57,108 bases of DNA from Diphasiastrum complanatum (taxonomy: Eukaryota > Streptophyta > Lycopodiopsida > Lycopodiales > Lycopodiaceae). The stretch covers positions 1 through 57,108 of the forward strand of contig MU833380.1 in the NCBI GenBank assembly GCA_029204225.1, given 5' to 3'. The translations under genes were made by a program, and so were the position numbers. The notes beneath the pieces are model-generated. The model saw nothing but the letters and a program-made list of their open reading frames with translations. It made no database searches and had not been told where the DNA came from. Shown here one piece after another: positions 1 to 14,900 of this stretch; position 1 is the first letter of the stretch, and every line of letters starts with the position of its first letter.

Positions 1-30
1 TGATGGCCTAGTTGAGGTGTTGACGAACTG

Positions 31-173
31 ACTCGGTCGAGATGCTGAGCAAGTGACCGGTCGAGATGGTGACCAAGTGATGCGGTCGAGATGGTGACCA
101 ACTGGCGGGGTCGAGATGGTGACCAACTGCACGATCGATATGTTGAGCAAGTGATCGAGATGGTGACCAAATG
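31..173. repeat. 24-25 bp minisatellite
   Basis: About six head-to-tail units follow the pattern GGTCGAGATGGTGACCAACTG. Units begin near 31, 56, 80, 105, 130 and 154. The outer units are more diverged (GCTGAGCAAGTG variants), the usual picture in a decaying tandem array. The open frame crossing it is a by-product of the repeat. Confidence 0.85.
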
Positions 174-583
174 ACTTTTGAGTACTGCATCTCAGTAATG
201 GTGTTGTAGAACTTTATGAAGTAAATTTTGATAGTGTCTAAATAGAAACTCTCAATAGAATGAACTATTCATTGATCAGATGTGTGCTAGATGTGGAAGA
301 TCTGAGATAACATAATTGCATTAGTGAATTGGATCTAAAATTGTATAAAACCTATCCATGTGAGCTAGACCATCAGTTGTTGACCTATAAACATTCTCTG
401 TGAATAGATATGGATGAGATTAAAACATTATGTGGAATAAGTTGCAATAAAGGCTAATAGAGGCAGTCAAAAAGCATAAACAAAAGAAGATACAAAAATA
501 ACAATAAAAAATAAGACTAATAAAGATCAGAAAAAGAAAAAAATGCTAACATAATATATACAAGCGGGATGAGTTATATTGGG
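174..583. other. Unannotated AT-rich stretch
   Basis: No ORF, RNA gene or repeat is recognised. It lies 3' of the minus-strand copia fragment and may be decayed internal sequence of that element. Confidence 0.3.
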
Positions 584-1117
584 TCAACAAAAAAACAACT
601 TTTCGTAATTCTGCCATAGACGTGCCAGACTTGGTTTGTAGTGATAGTAGACTTCAAACAGTGTTTTGGAGTTGACTGTCTTGGTGCTTGAATAACAAAC
701 AGTAGAGATCGTTTCAGCCCAAAAATTCTTAGGTAACTGAACGTTTGATCGTGCAACTTCTAGTAATGTTCGATTCTTTCGCTCAGCTATGCCATTATGT
801 TGTGGAGTGTAGCTGGCTATGAACTGATGGTGCACACCATATAGTGATAAATAGTCCGCCATTTTATCTGACAAGTATTCTCCCCCTGAATCATACTGCA
901 AGGTCTTGGTTCTCTGATAAGTTTGGTTCTCAACAAATTGCTTGAACTCTTTGAAGCAATTGAATGCTTCAGACTTGTCTTTATGAACATAATTCTGGTG
1001 AATCGGAAGGGAAAAATTCATTACATGAATGTGATTGAAATATAGAGCTTCGACCACGGGAGGGTAACGCTCATTACGAGGCACCACGTATGAGAGATCA
1101 CTGTTAATTAGTGACAA
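584..1117 (-). pseudogene. Ty1/copia integrase core fragment
   Basis: The frame reads as the catalytic core of a copia integrase, the enzyme that inserts retrotransposon cDNA into the genome. The three acidic positions are visible: Asp in LINSDLSY, Asp in LQYDSGGEYLS, and Glu in HNGIAERKNRTLLEVAR. The zinc-finger part of integrase, protease, reverse transcriptase and RNase H are not readable in this frame, so this is a broken copy. Its orientation matches the LTR and primer-binding site at 2432-2903, so the two probably belong to one old minus-strand element. Confidence 0.85.
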
Positions 1118-2431
1118 AATGGGACTTCTTGGCTTGTCCTCTTGGGAATATTTTTGTTCTAGGTTTGTTTCCCTAGTAAATAATTTTACACTAGATAGTC
1201 TGATTAGCTTGGAAACTACATTAATATTCCTATTTATATGATCTCACAAAGATTCAACTACATAGCATATCCATACACGATATCACCTAATCTGTAACAA
1301 TACTTTCTTAACCAAGAATCCTGTAAATTGATTATCCTCTAAGAGAGAATATTTCTCAAAAGAGTGCTATTTCACAACAAAATGTCACTGGAGATAATCA
1401 AAGAATATATTTGTTTAGTGTGAATTTTTTTCTTGCATCAACCCACGGATCTCAGTCCTCACTAAGATCAAGTTGATTACCACCAACAAGGAACAAGTTT
1501 CAACAAACCACCGTCTTGCAATATAATTCCCCTAGCTCTGACACAAATCAATCGGACTTGTAATCAACCACTCTTCTACCACAAGAGTGTTTTCTAATAT
1601 CATTATCTTACATCTTTAAACCAGATATCAAAATATCAAAATATCCTATCGTTTACTGATTTTTTGAAACAGGTCCGTCATCTATTCATATAACAGATTT
1701 CTCCTAGAATCTAAGATAGATGTTTCTCCTTTGATAACTCTTTACTTCTCCCCTTTTAATAGGAAATGACCCGAGTTCCAAGGGATGCATATCAATCAAG
1801 ATTTGCTTAGAAGAAGTTTCTAAGAAGAGACCTAAAAGGGCTCATTGAAGATTCATGTAAGGAAAACGATTTGGTAAATGCTTCCATTAATCCTTTCTGT
1901 GACATCGTCCAAGGTAAATAGATAATAAAAATTACCTTCCAAGGAATCACAAGAAAACGGGTTAATCAATGTTTAAGAAATTCACAATATATCTTTTATA
2001 AGGAAATAGCTTGCCAGGTTTCCGGTTATGTAAATGTGAGATATCCATAAGGGGTGATGACGTCATGACCAATATCTCACATTTCTGATAAAACACCCGT
2101 TTATGACTCATAGTCTTTGGCATCATTTAGATTTACGGCCTTACTATGGTCAAACTGATATGGTTAGTTTAGATCTTCATTTTGGAATTGCCTACGTCCC
2201 ATACCACAGGTTTCTTCTGCCATGAAGGCCCTCCATTTCTTGATCAAGTGTCTCAAAATCCAGACTTATATAAAAAAAACATAAATTGATTGAGACAAAT
2301 ACCACCGATACCATTGAAGTTCTCAAGAATTTCACATTCCAACTTCAGAGTACCAATTCCAACTCATTGAGGAGTGAGTGGAAATAAATTCATGATTTTT
2401 ATTGGCTTCATTTGTTTTTACTTTCATAGCA
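1118..2431 (-). mobile_element. Degraded interior of the minus-strand copia element
   Basis: This lies between the LTR/primer-binding site and the integrase fragment, where gag and protease would be. No open frame remains. The assignment rests on position and shared orientation only. The sequence includes a TGACGTCA palindrome near 2056, probably by chance. Confidence 0.4.
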
Positions 2432-2903
2432 TGTTGGTACACTTTGATACCAATATAATGTCCTAAACCAAGAATCTGATTCTAAGCATGCCAATAACAA
2501 GCAACATAAGGGAAACAGATGGTGGACAAACCAACCCAACCAATCCTAGATCGAACGGATCTAGCCCCCAAGCTATGGATCAATTTCAAAGAGGAATGAG
2601 GATTCACACCAGTAGCATACGGCTACTAGTCTCACAATCAAGGATATACTAGTGAGAGCCCAATAGGTATACTTATACCCTCAAAGGCCCATGCACCAAT
2701 AGTAGTGCACTGTGACACCTCTGCAGCCTATCTGGGCCACATCATCTAGTTTCCCAATGACTCATTGATAGATGCATACCAATCCACCATCATGAGTTAG
2801 GCCTACAACCACTAATTATGACCTTATACACGTAAGGGCTCCAATTCTCTTATAGTCACAATTAACTTACGGGTTGTTGGTCTACTGATTCCTAGCGTGG
2901 ACA
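2432..2903 (-). mobile_element. Copia LTR with primer-binding site (minus strand)
   Basis: On the plus strand the LTR runs from TGTCC at 2459 to GGACA ending at 2903, so it is bounded by a 5-bp inverted TG..CA terminus and is about 445 bp long. Just inside it, the minus strand reads TTGGTATCAAAGTG, a variant of the TGGTATCAGAGC site that pairs with initiator Met-tRNA. This makes it the 5' LTR of a minus-strand element. The matching second LTR was not found in the window. The boundaries are inferred from termini and PBS, not from an LTR pair. Confidence 0.55.
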
Positions 2904-2924
2904 TGCTACTCGAGACCAGTCGTG

Positions 2925-3342
2925 GGCATGACAATCCCTACAAGCATTGAGAACTCGCCTGTGCTACAAGTTGTGGATCTGAGTAGCAACAACTTGGTGG
3001 GATCGATCCCTACGGGGATGACAGCCTCCTCTAAGCTCTTCTGGGCAGACTTGAGCTTCAACAACCTAACTGAATCCATACCGGCAGAATGCGCCACCAA
3101 CCCATCTCTCACTGTACTCAATCTAGCTCACATGCGTTCTCCTGGATGTGTGGGTGGCAATGGCAGCGCATCTCAGCTGCAGTCCTTCATTGCAAGCAAC
3201 AATAATCTCTCAGGTAGCTTGCCTCCATCGCTTGAAAATCTTACGACTTTGCAGGCCCTTGATCTGTGGGATAACCGTTTCAATGGCACCCTTCTCGGTG
3301 CATTGGCTCAGCTTGTCAATCTCACCAGTGTTGGTTTTTCGC
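2925..3342 (+). pseudogene. Leucine-rich-repeat receptor fragment
   Basis: The frame carries consecutive plant-type LRRs: LQVVDLSSNNLVGSIP, then LFWADLSFNNLTESIP, LQSFIASNNNLSGSLPPSL and LQALDLWDNRFNG. This is the extracellular ligand-binding repeat type of plant receptor-like kinases and receptor-like proteins. No signal peptide, membrane segment or kinase domain is present. After about 3342 the homology stops and the frame runs into a short repeated phrase (ATGGCTCCAACTAAC-like) before a stop at 3420. It starts almost at the edge of the copia LTR. I call it a truncated gene fragment, perhaps cut by the retrotransposon. Confidence 0.75.
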
Positions 3343-3422
3343 ATCCCTCAACTCCGGTTATGGCTCCAACTAACGAGTGCTATGGCGGACTCCCAACTAG
3401 AACACGTTATGGCTCCTACTAG

Positions 3423-4190
3423 GCATTGTGGCCTTTCCAACCAATGGCTATGGCTTCCAACTAACTGAGAGGTTGAAGGCTGAGAAGATACAGTGAGTGG
3501 GTGAGTATTTCAGGCAAGATCCACTTTCTCTACTTAGCAACTAAACCCGAATGACGACTTAACCTAAAATCCAACTTCACAAAGGCTTAACCTACTTATG
3601 AAAGGCCAAACAAGAAAGACGGCTTAACCTAAAATCTCCTCCTCTAAGACTTACCCTACTAGAGAATGGAGGGCCTAGATTAACTTAACTTGTTGCAAGA
3701 TCAATACTGTACAATACAATGTGAAGTAACACAAAACATGAAACCACACGAGGGAGCATTCAAAGAAAAAAGATAGGCATATATTGCAAATGAGGTTCTT
3801 CCCAAAATGGACTCTTCCACTCCTACATATAATTGGAGTGGTGGTCACTTACAAAAAGGCACTATGGGACAAATAGACCACATAGGCTTAACTTAATTAA
3901 ATTGGAGCCATGGGACAAAAACCCCCAATGGACCATAAACAACTGAACTAACTTAAGTTGAACTTATTTAGACTGGCTTAAGTTCCAATGTTCTAGACTT
4001 AGGCTTAGAACTAAATAACTTTAAGCCGCTACAACATGGCGTAAAGGCCTAAACTTAGCTAATCCAGTTCTAGGCTTAAGTCTGTATCCTTTTCAAGATG
4101 GCTCAAATATTCCTTGGAATATCAGCCTACAACCAGCTTCAATGTTTCCTATAATCTCTTCACTGGCCCTGCATGCTGCTCGCGATCCAG
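3423..4190. other. Intergenic, nothing recognised
   Basis: No gene seen. A short phrase, GGCTTAACCTAAAATC, recurs near 3557 and 3620, and related 'ggcttaac' words continue to about 4080, suggesting an old low-copy repeat. Confidence 0.3.
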
Positions 4191-4220
4191 AGAGAGAGAG
4201 AGACACGTCTCTTGCTCGTG

Positions 4221-4328
<108 letters not shown>

Positions 4329-4440
4329 CCTCCCTTGCACGCCTCCCTGCCCCTCCCCATGCACCTGTCGCCCCTGCGTCCTCTCCGCACGCCCTCCATC
4401 CCTGCGTCCCCTCACCATGCCCTCCCGGCGTGACCTCCCT

Positions 4441-4602
<162 letters not shown>

Positions 4603-4792
4603 GAGTGGGAAGGGATAATAGCAATGTTCAAGTTTTGGGGGCCCCTACCAATGGATGGATAATATGTCATGCATCATACTCCATGGTTAAAAGATTCTAT
4701 TCCATATTTTTTAACTAAAAAATGTTCATGTGGGAGGATGCACCCATGCAGCCAAAGATGCATCCTCCTACCCCATGCATAGGCACAAATGT

Positions 4793-4793
<1 letters not shown>

Positions 4794-4830
<37 letters not shown>
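4794..4830. repeat. (CA)n microsatellite followed by (TA)n
   Basis: About 18 CA units followed by a short TATATATA. Confidence 0.97.
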
Positions 4831-4838
<8 letters not shown>

Positions 4839-5059
4839 CACTAGTTGGTTGCGCCCGTCGATGACGACGGGCAATGGGCACTTACCCACAAAAAGTGTTT
4901 ATATATTTTTGGAGCCTGTGTTGTTTTTACCATTTTTTAAAAACCTACTTAGCTTTTGGGTGACATTTTTTGTCAACAAAAGCGTGACATTTTTTACGGC
5001 ACCTCACACATTCTCTCTAAAGTAGTTTTATACTATATAGATATGTGTGTGTGTACACA

Positions 5060-5947
<888 letters not shown>

Positions 5948-8900
5948 TTATTTGAATGAGCTCTCAATTTGTTCCAACGTCCGGCCACGAGTTTCTGGTA
6001 CAAACATGGCGACAAATGCCACACTGAGTAGGCACACAAAGCCAAACAACCAAAAGGACCCTGCACAACACAACATGAGTGCCCATTATTTCTTTTTCAA
6101 TCCCATCAACTAAGTATCAATCTTTTATCTAGATATACCTACTTGAAGAAAGTAGACTCTTAAAAGCCACCACCTTCACATCCTATTAATTAAATTACGA
6201 CTTCTAAATCCATTATTGAGCATATTGTATCCGTTTGGTCAGAGGTTGTCAATGGTTCAACTGATTTTCCTAGAAGGTGGCTTGTTTTTGGGCGACTAAC
6301 TTTGATTTAGAAACTAGAAATTCTTTTTATAGCTTTCTGAAATAGAGATTGTGCGCTTCTTTGATGGAGAACTTAGAAAGCAAAGTTCCTTTATAGGAGG
6401 GCATGCAAGAGAGTGTACAAAATCTGCTCATAATATTTTAGTTCAAGAATGACAATTTGATGCTATACGTTTCAAGGTAAAAAAAAATCTTGCTTGCTTG
6501 GATATGTACTAGTTTTCCTCCTCCAATAAGTGATGAGCTGGTTAGAACTTCCTTTCTGCTCCTTGAGGTGAGGAGTTCAACTCCACTCCATTGCACAAAT
6601 GAGAAAATACAAGGGAAAAAAAATGTAATATTTTGTGTCCTTCAATAAGTGGTGAGTTGGGAAGGACTTCCTTTCCTCTCCTTGAGGTCAGGAGTTCTAC
6701 TCCATTGAACTCCATTTAGTCTCACAATGAGAACAATAAAAAAGAGGAACAATTTTGATTGGACAACGTGTGGTGGTGTACATGCTTGGGTTGGGCTTGC
6801 CCACACATGTTCAATTCCCTGTCCATGTGTGGGGGGGGGATGCCCCCATTCCTAAAAATTTTAAAGGTCCAATTTTTTACTTGAATAAGAGTTAACATCA
6901 CATGAATTAGCCCTCATAAGTTTCAGTTTTTCTCAAGCTGAGAACAGTGAACCATTCTTCAACCACCATATATACACAATACTTCATTTCCTTGTCTTTA
7001 AGCCTATGCCCAACAGCCCATGTACTCAAATCAGCAACTAATCTATTTCACTTGCAAACATCAACAAGTAAAGATTCATTCTTTAGTCCCAACACCACTA
7101 AGTCTTGTTTCTTCTATGTATATTTTTGATGGCTGCATTGATAATCCCCTCCAAAAGATCATCTCTAAATCAGCTTTACTGCAGCCCGTCATCCGATATC
7201 AAAAGATTATTAGGAAGCATACCTTCAGCACTCCAAGTTAGAAGAAAGTTGAAAGCCATTGTTACTGCCCAGGAGCTTGACCAGTTTACCAGAGTTGCAA
7301 AGCTTCCAGCAATTCCTTTTACACGAGCAGGAAACACCTGGCATTTTACAAAAAATTGACCTCAAAATTTGAGCAATGTAGGTCTTTGGCACTGCCAATA
7401 GAACAGGAATCTCACTAATCAGCTGGAGAGGGCTAAAGGTACCTCTGACATGATAATCCAGGGTATTGCTCCCATCCCGAATGAGAACGAGGCAATATAG
7501 ACCTGTGAGAATATTCACCCTTTTAGCGTTAAGTGGCACGATTTGAGGAGCATGAACTCTAGACCATCAATGCCAATGGATGCAATACTAAAAATTGAAA
7601 CTTGTCATTTGAGAGAAATTCTCAGTATGTGAGAGATCTAGATCTTACCAGCAGACTTGAAAAGGCTAGAACATTGATGAATGTATCCATGCCAGGTGAC
7701 ATGTGAAACTGGTAGAAACTCTGTTTTAGCCGCAACATCAGAACAGTAAGTTTACTTCAGATTGCATTAAGAACATCACAAGCTATACAACACAGAAATC
7801 AAAAGACTTCATACAAAAAGAGAAAATAATATCAAAGATTAAATATGCTGGTTTAAGCTTGATGACTCTAAAAAACCACTCCCCCTTGCTCAAAAATAAA
7901 AGCTTGCAATCCCCCATGTTCATACCAGTACCATGCTTGATGCAGGAAATTTAAGAATAGGGGGAAATGACATGTTCTTACCCGTAAATAAAAGGACGAG
8001 CCTACAAGAAAACTGCTCAGAGCCATTCCACCTGCTGAGACCTGAACATGCCCATATTGCATCGGCATTAAGATACCGCTGCGATGGAACCTAAGATCTT
8101 CCCAGAGAAAAATGATCAGGAGTCTTACCATTAACAAAAGACGTCTTCCTGCTTTATCCATCAACCCTGCCGCTGCCACTGTCATAATCACCTGCAAAAT
8201 CCTCAACAAACTGAAGCTCAAAGTCTATTTATAACCGAACGGCGAATTTATATACTCAAAATGCTGAATCACAATATGATTGCACTAAAAGAATTTCATG
8301 AAAGTGAATATTAAATTACATAACCCTGTTAAAGGTATCAAAAGCTAAATTACCTGTAGAAATCCCAGGCCAAATGAAGCCACATTTGCAGATTTGAAGC
8401 CTACAAGGAAGTTCCATAATAGTTAAGTAGGGATGGCGACATAGAGAGACTCATTCTAAAGCTTCAAGTTTTCAGACAATACCAGTGTTCTGTTCATGCA
8501 AACGTTGGCATTGATTGGAGAAAACAACAATTGAGATAGGCTCAACTCATTACTTCTACCTCAGTTTGGGCATCAGTTATCAGAAGCAAAGTGACATGAA
8601 TTGTACAATGATTGCAAACATCTGAAACGTACCAACTGTACGGAAAATTTCTCCAGAGTAAAGTAGTACACCATTTACTCCAGAAAATTGTTGTAGAATC
8701 TGCAACCCTATCCCTGCCTGAAGTTTGTGACATCATAAAGAAAACACTTTATCAATATGAATGATATACTACGCAATTTATTACTTTACTGGGATTTTCA
8801 CATTCATGAAACTAATCACTCAATGCTATGCAAGATTATAACAAAGTGCTTGAGCAGAACTAAATATGCTATCAGTTAAACTCTCAAGGTGATAAGATTA

Positions 8901-11900
8901 TTGAATTCTTTTGCAAGGAAAAGGCTCCACTAGCATGATATAAATACGTATATGCAGGACTGTAGTGTGTATCATGTTAACAAAACAAGGATATGAGGTA
9001 ACGTTCTAAAAATATTCAAAACAAAAAGCAACTCTTAGTTTCATCAGTCGCGCTCCTTAATCAAAATATTCTTTCCTCTACATGTGTGATGTCAACACAG
9101 GGGCTTATCTGAAGAGAAGACTTTAGAAAGATTGACTGTCATTCCACAAGGGATTGACTCTCATTCCACATGGGATGACCTAACAAAGGAAAATCCAAAA
9201 TCAAATATCTACTAGTGTCTTCACAACATATTGGGTAGAAATCCACACCAAATATGAGTAGGGTGTATTGAAAAAAAAAATTCAGTTGGAAGAATGGAAC
9301 TTTATCATTTGTGGTCATTTGATACAATGAAAGTTAGTAACAAGCATAGTGCATGGGTATGTTTGAGATTCGTACAGAGTTTGAAGCTTATAAATTTTCT
9401 ATGATCTTATTTGCCAAAGTCAATGTCAATTTATATATACCTATGTTTCTTTATAGCATGCTAAATTTCAAGTTTATGAGGTGTGTTGTAGGGATTAGCA
9501 AACCCCAAGTAGAAATAGACTCCGTTCCCAAAAAATAATTTTCAAGAATGGCTTTCATATGACATTTTGAAGGTTTTCTTCCATTATTTGAAAGGCCAAA
9601 GAGATTTTTGAAAGGAAACGAAACCCTCCAAAGTTACAAGCTTGTCTTTGGAAACTACTTTACATGCCCTTCAAAATGAAAAATCTACCTTTCAGGTGGG
9701 CCAGCTTGTTATGCACTGACCTAGAGGGAAAATCGCATGATCATATGGGCATTAACGGCCGCCAAGTTCTCTCTCTAGAATATTCAAATGATATTACCGG
9801 CCAGGTTCTATGATTCGAATGAAAAATTCACCAGTAAAACTATATTTTACCATTTAAATGCTAACAAATTTGCATATATATATAAGCCATTTTCTGATAA
9901 TATGAAAATACTAAAGGCAACACGGATATAAACCAAATCATGTACTTTCTATGTACACCTTTTTTGGTAATAACAGTAGCTGCCAACATAAAGGAACCTG
10001 AATGCTATGATAGGTATGCACAAAGATCTATTTGATTGAAACAATGCTTTCTGGATGAAAGATTTCTCATCCAATTCTTTGAATAGTACCTACTGCACTC
10101 CTTTCTTTTTTGTAAGCCATTGCTTTGGAGACATCCTTTAATTTGGGCATTGAAAATATTTGCAAAAGGGCAGATATGCATCATCTTACCACCAAAGGTC
10201 TAAAAAGCCTGCGTTTCAAAAGCTCCGAAATATGGACATTCTCTTGCAATTTTGATATCTCAGAAGCAGTCTGCAGAAAAAAAAATGTCAGCACGTTGGA
10301 TGGTACATACTACAAGTTTGTCACCAAAAATTATTTCCATCATGTTATTTGTCTCATCTCGGCATTCAATAAAGCTGAATACTAATTTGATAGTGTGATT
10401 GTTGCAACATCTTTTCTTTATGTTATCACATGGATGTCTTGATTGTGAAATGATCCAACATATCAGAAGGTTATTTTGCATGTGAGTACCAGACCAACTC
10501 ATCATTTGGGTGCATGTGTAAGTATTCAAATGTACTGGTTTTTATGTAGTGAAAATGTACTGTTTGAATACTATTTTCTCACTAAGAGCTTGCAATAGTG
10601 GGCACTATCTAGGGTAGTCGAATGAGCAGCTTACTCATTAGGATAGTTGAGTGGCTGAATGTACTGCTACTCGAGTGACCAGAGTATCATTAACTCAATG
10701 GGGCAAGAGAATGATCCAATAAGGCACTAATTGTTCAGGTATATATATGGCTTTGTGACCCCTGTGACCACAATAGTAATTAATCTGACGGCTGTGTTAA
10801 GTACAAGAAGTGTAGAGTTCACACCTTGTGGGGAAAAATACAGTCATCATTATTGATGTGACAAAAGCATGCTATAGTTTCTTCGAATGGGGAGATTGAG
10901 AGCTTCGGGATGGTACTTTCACTTCAAAAATCTTGCTTGCATGAAGAATCATGACGGATAAATCCAATGTTAGGCAGTTTTGGACCCGTAAAAGAAAATG
11001 TAGGTAGAGCCAAGGTCCATCATGGCAAAATGAAGTCCAAAAGCATGGAACGCAAATCCAACCCACTTCAAGCAATCTTACAGAGAAATCAAACTTCACA
11101 AAACCATAATAACATTTGGGCCATGAAACTGTTACTGGTGGATAGAATGAGGAAGGGGTGTGAATGTTTACTAAGTCCACGAACAAAGCTGGCAGAGATG
11201 TATCTCCTATGGCAGCAAGAAATAAGGTCTGACAAGAAAATCGAGATGAATTGGAAGCTACAACCAGAAGATCAAATCTCCTCTAAAAAGCAGTGAATAT
11301 ATTTCTGGAAGAAAAATATGTAGAATGTAAACCTGGATATCAGAAAATTCTGCAGATATGTCGACGTTCTTTCCGCGCAGAAGTTTGAGTGCAGACTTGA
11401 GCTCCTCTGTACGACCTGCCTTACCCTGGTACAGAACAGTGGAGAAATGGCAGTGAATTATATAAGTCATACAGACTGGGAGTTTTAATGCATCAACAAA
11501 TATCTCCAATGAATACAGGTAGATTCACATTTCCAAGTTATCAACTTAGTTGGAAAATGGGAACTTTATGTAGCGCAGTGATGCACGAAGCATACACAAG
11601 TTCGAAGAAACTAAGTGAATGGAACACGAGAAGCCGGTTTAAAATCAGATATGTATGCAAATTGTCAAGATTCTGACAACGCAATTAGCAGCATTTACAT
11701 TCAGGCTTGATGATTAATGTCATAAACATTTTTGGAAGGTTACGAGCACAAGACTGCTCCAAATGGGCCTAAATGGTGACAAAGACACACAAGTTGAACT
11801 CACCAGCCAACGAGGAGTTTCACAAACAAATATAAGTCCAATAACCAGTAGTATCCCAGGAATAGCCCCTGCATGAGAACCCACCATATTAAGATCTGTC

Positions 11901-14900
11901 GGCTTTGTTTTCAGCAAGATCCTAGATCTCGTTGAAGTCCATAGAGATAGCCCATTAGGTGGTCGATATCATCCATACATAAGATCTAAATCTCCAGCAA
12001 GAATGATGCATATTACAAACTATGCTATTAAATAATTGCGACATGAACTACTCTGCGGCTCACTGATATGTAAAGCTTCCCAATACATTATCATGTTTTT
12101 TTGTTTGTGAGTGCTGGGAGAGAAAAACACTCAGGAATTGTGAAATCAAATAAGAATCTTTCAAATTAATATATCACTCAGTTGAAGACAATGAGATCCA
12201 GTTATATTTTACTGGATGATTCTCATGTAGTAAAGAGAGGAGATAAGATCAGGACTGCGAACGATTCTTGAGAACTTAAGTGGCAAAACCAAAATGACAG
12301 ACATTGGGAACCACTCTTACCAACTATAGCTAGAGGCCGCCAGTCTAGAAAAAGTCCACCCAAGTATGCAAGCATTATTCCAATTGTAAGTGCTAGCTGC
12401 CCCACAAAATCAAAGACATGCATTGTTAAACTTTTGGTGCAAAGCTTCTAAACAAGATACACACAGGAAACAAATTCAAATGTCAGTGGAATAATACAAT
12501 TTCAATGCTGCAAGTAGTGCCAAAGGATTCAAATTTGTAAAAAAGATTGATTATGTTTAGCATATTTTGATTACTTGATGCATTGTTCCAAGAGTTCCAC
12601 GCAGATGGCGAGGTGAAATTTCAGCGATATATACAGGAACCTGCATTGCAAGTCTCACATGTAAGCCACATAAAAAAAAAAAGTAACAACACCAACCGGT
12701 TAGTTTGCTCTGGCAGGCAGCTTAAAAGTCACATGCTGCAGGCACGTAAACTTAAGAAGAACAGACAGAGTCCACACCGTAAACGAGATTAAGCCACCAC
12801 CAAAACCGAGCAGGAATCTCCCTAAGTACAGAAGGTAGGTCTCCTGCACATCAAAATACTTGTCATTTTAATGAATGTTCTAGTAAGTGAGGTTGTTTAG
12901 GAGCCAAAAGAAAAAGAAGTCTGGTGGCAAAAGCGTTTATGATTCAAATAGAAGCACTGGATGCCTTATTTTTGAAATTTTAAGATGCTGTCTTTGATGA
13001 AAAAACAAATTGTTATAACACAAGACCAACAAATTGCAAATGGCTGTCATCGCACTTATTCACGCAAGTAATCCTCATATACACTAATGCCTAGCATACT
13101 ACTAAGTTCTTGAATGTTAAATGGTGCAAGCAGGTCTCAATTGCTTAGCCATTTGGTATAATCACCAGTTGCCTCTGAAAGAAGGATTGAGGTCATCTCT
13201 GGTACATTCCATAAATATGGGCATTCGAGAGTACCATAAAGGAAGCATGGTGTAACTGCAGTGTTTAGTGTAAAGAACACGTTTTAACAATATGCAAAAC
13301 CATGTCTCTCAGGAAACGTTGCAAGAGCTAAACTGGATTGATAAAGGTCAGACTCTTGTACCTAACTAACCAATGGATGCAAACAACTATTTACCGATGC
13401 TAAGGTAGCTGAAAATATCCAACTACATTCAGATGAGAAGATCGATTAAAATATTCAAAACAAGTACAGTAATGTACACCCAGCTCTCGTTGCTAGTGCC
13501 CTAATCTACTCAAAAAGGCAATTGGCTGCTTAATTCTGGTAGCAGGAAACATCCAACAAGGCAACAACTTCTAAACATTTAATGTGTGTGTGTGTGCTCT
13601 GAAAGGAATTATACTAGAATACCAGTGCAAATACTTGCCCATTAACATCTTTATGGACTGACACAGAAAAAGAACTGTGTAAAAGTGAGTACACCAGATA
13701 AAAGTCAACAGCTTTCCTCTTTTTCTGCACTTTTGAACTATAGAATCGTTAGAAGCTTGTAAATTTGGAAGCTTGGATTGATAAGATACCTCTGAAAAAA
13801 AGGTAAGGATCCACCCAATGACGTCAGGTATTGATGCAGCTACCAGAGCCTGATACAATCCAAGCCAAATATTCTTAAATACCTCTAAAACAAGGGCCTC
13901 ACTTGAAAAACAACCAACAACACACCCAGGTACAAACGACAACAAAAAACCTCTACAACTAATATGTCACTACAACTACAAACGACAACAGCTGTGGACA
14001 AAAAACTTATCTGCATTGAAAAGATAGTAAGTTTAATTCCAGAGTATAGCACAACCAATAACACATCCAGCAAAAATACTAGCTACAAAAGACAACAGCT
14101 GTGGACAAAAAAACCTCTCTGCATTAGAGGGACAGTATTTTTTATTTTCAAAGTATAGAGGAATATTCTTCCATGAACAACTATATGGAATGGTAGTTTG
14201 AAAGATGAGAGTGAATGGACAAAACTATCTAAGTAGCACATATGCACTCACCCCTTTTCGTCCAATCCGGTCAGCAATTTGTCCACTTACGATGGCACCA
14301 GCCATCGCTCCCACATTTACCAGCGAGCCAAAAAAGGAATACTGCTCCAATCAAGAAAACACATTTCCACATTAACAGAACCCAATATAAAAAATCTTAT
14401 AGCAAATGATCCGATGAGTGGACCAACAACAAACTGCAGGACGTGTGTGCTAAATTTTCTCAGCTTGGCTGGAGAGATGAGGAGGTCTCAAAATACTAGT
14501 AAATACATTATGGACACAATTAGCATAGACCGATAATCACAGAAAATATTAGTTGGCACAGCTACTTGAGCATATGATAACCTGTGACATAAATAAAATC
14601 CTAATTCACTTTCATTTTAACTTTTGCTGTATTAGTGCTTTACTTAACAGATATAGCGGTTTGAAAGTTATGCAAACGTACATTGGAGTGATTAAATATG
14701 TTTGAAGGAATCTTAGAAACTTGAACACTCACATGAAATTTTTTTTTGATGTGATGAAAATGGTGCAAGTGAGATGGAATCTCTACCTGGGGAATACTGA
14801 GTTTCAAATCCTTCATGATGCCTGGTTGTGTTGGGGATGTGTAACCAAGCTGCAAACCAAACATAATTAGTCTTTTTTAGCCTGTGATAACCATGAAATT

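Noticed and set aside
2050-2066. TGACGTCA palindrome as a regulatory site
   Set aside because: A single copy in decayed transposon interior with no gene nearby.
7225-7539. 104-codon minus-strand frame across 7.2-7.5 kb as its own gene
   Set aside because: It is an out-of-frame run through two transporter exons and an intron. The correct frames give [12 protein letters not shown] and the LTWSAEG exon.
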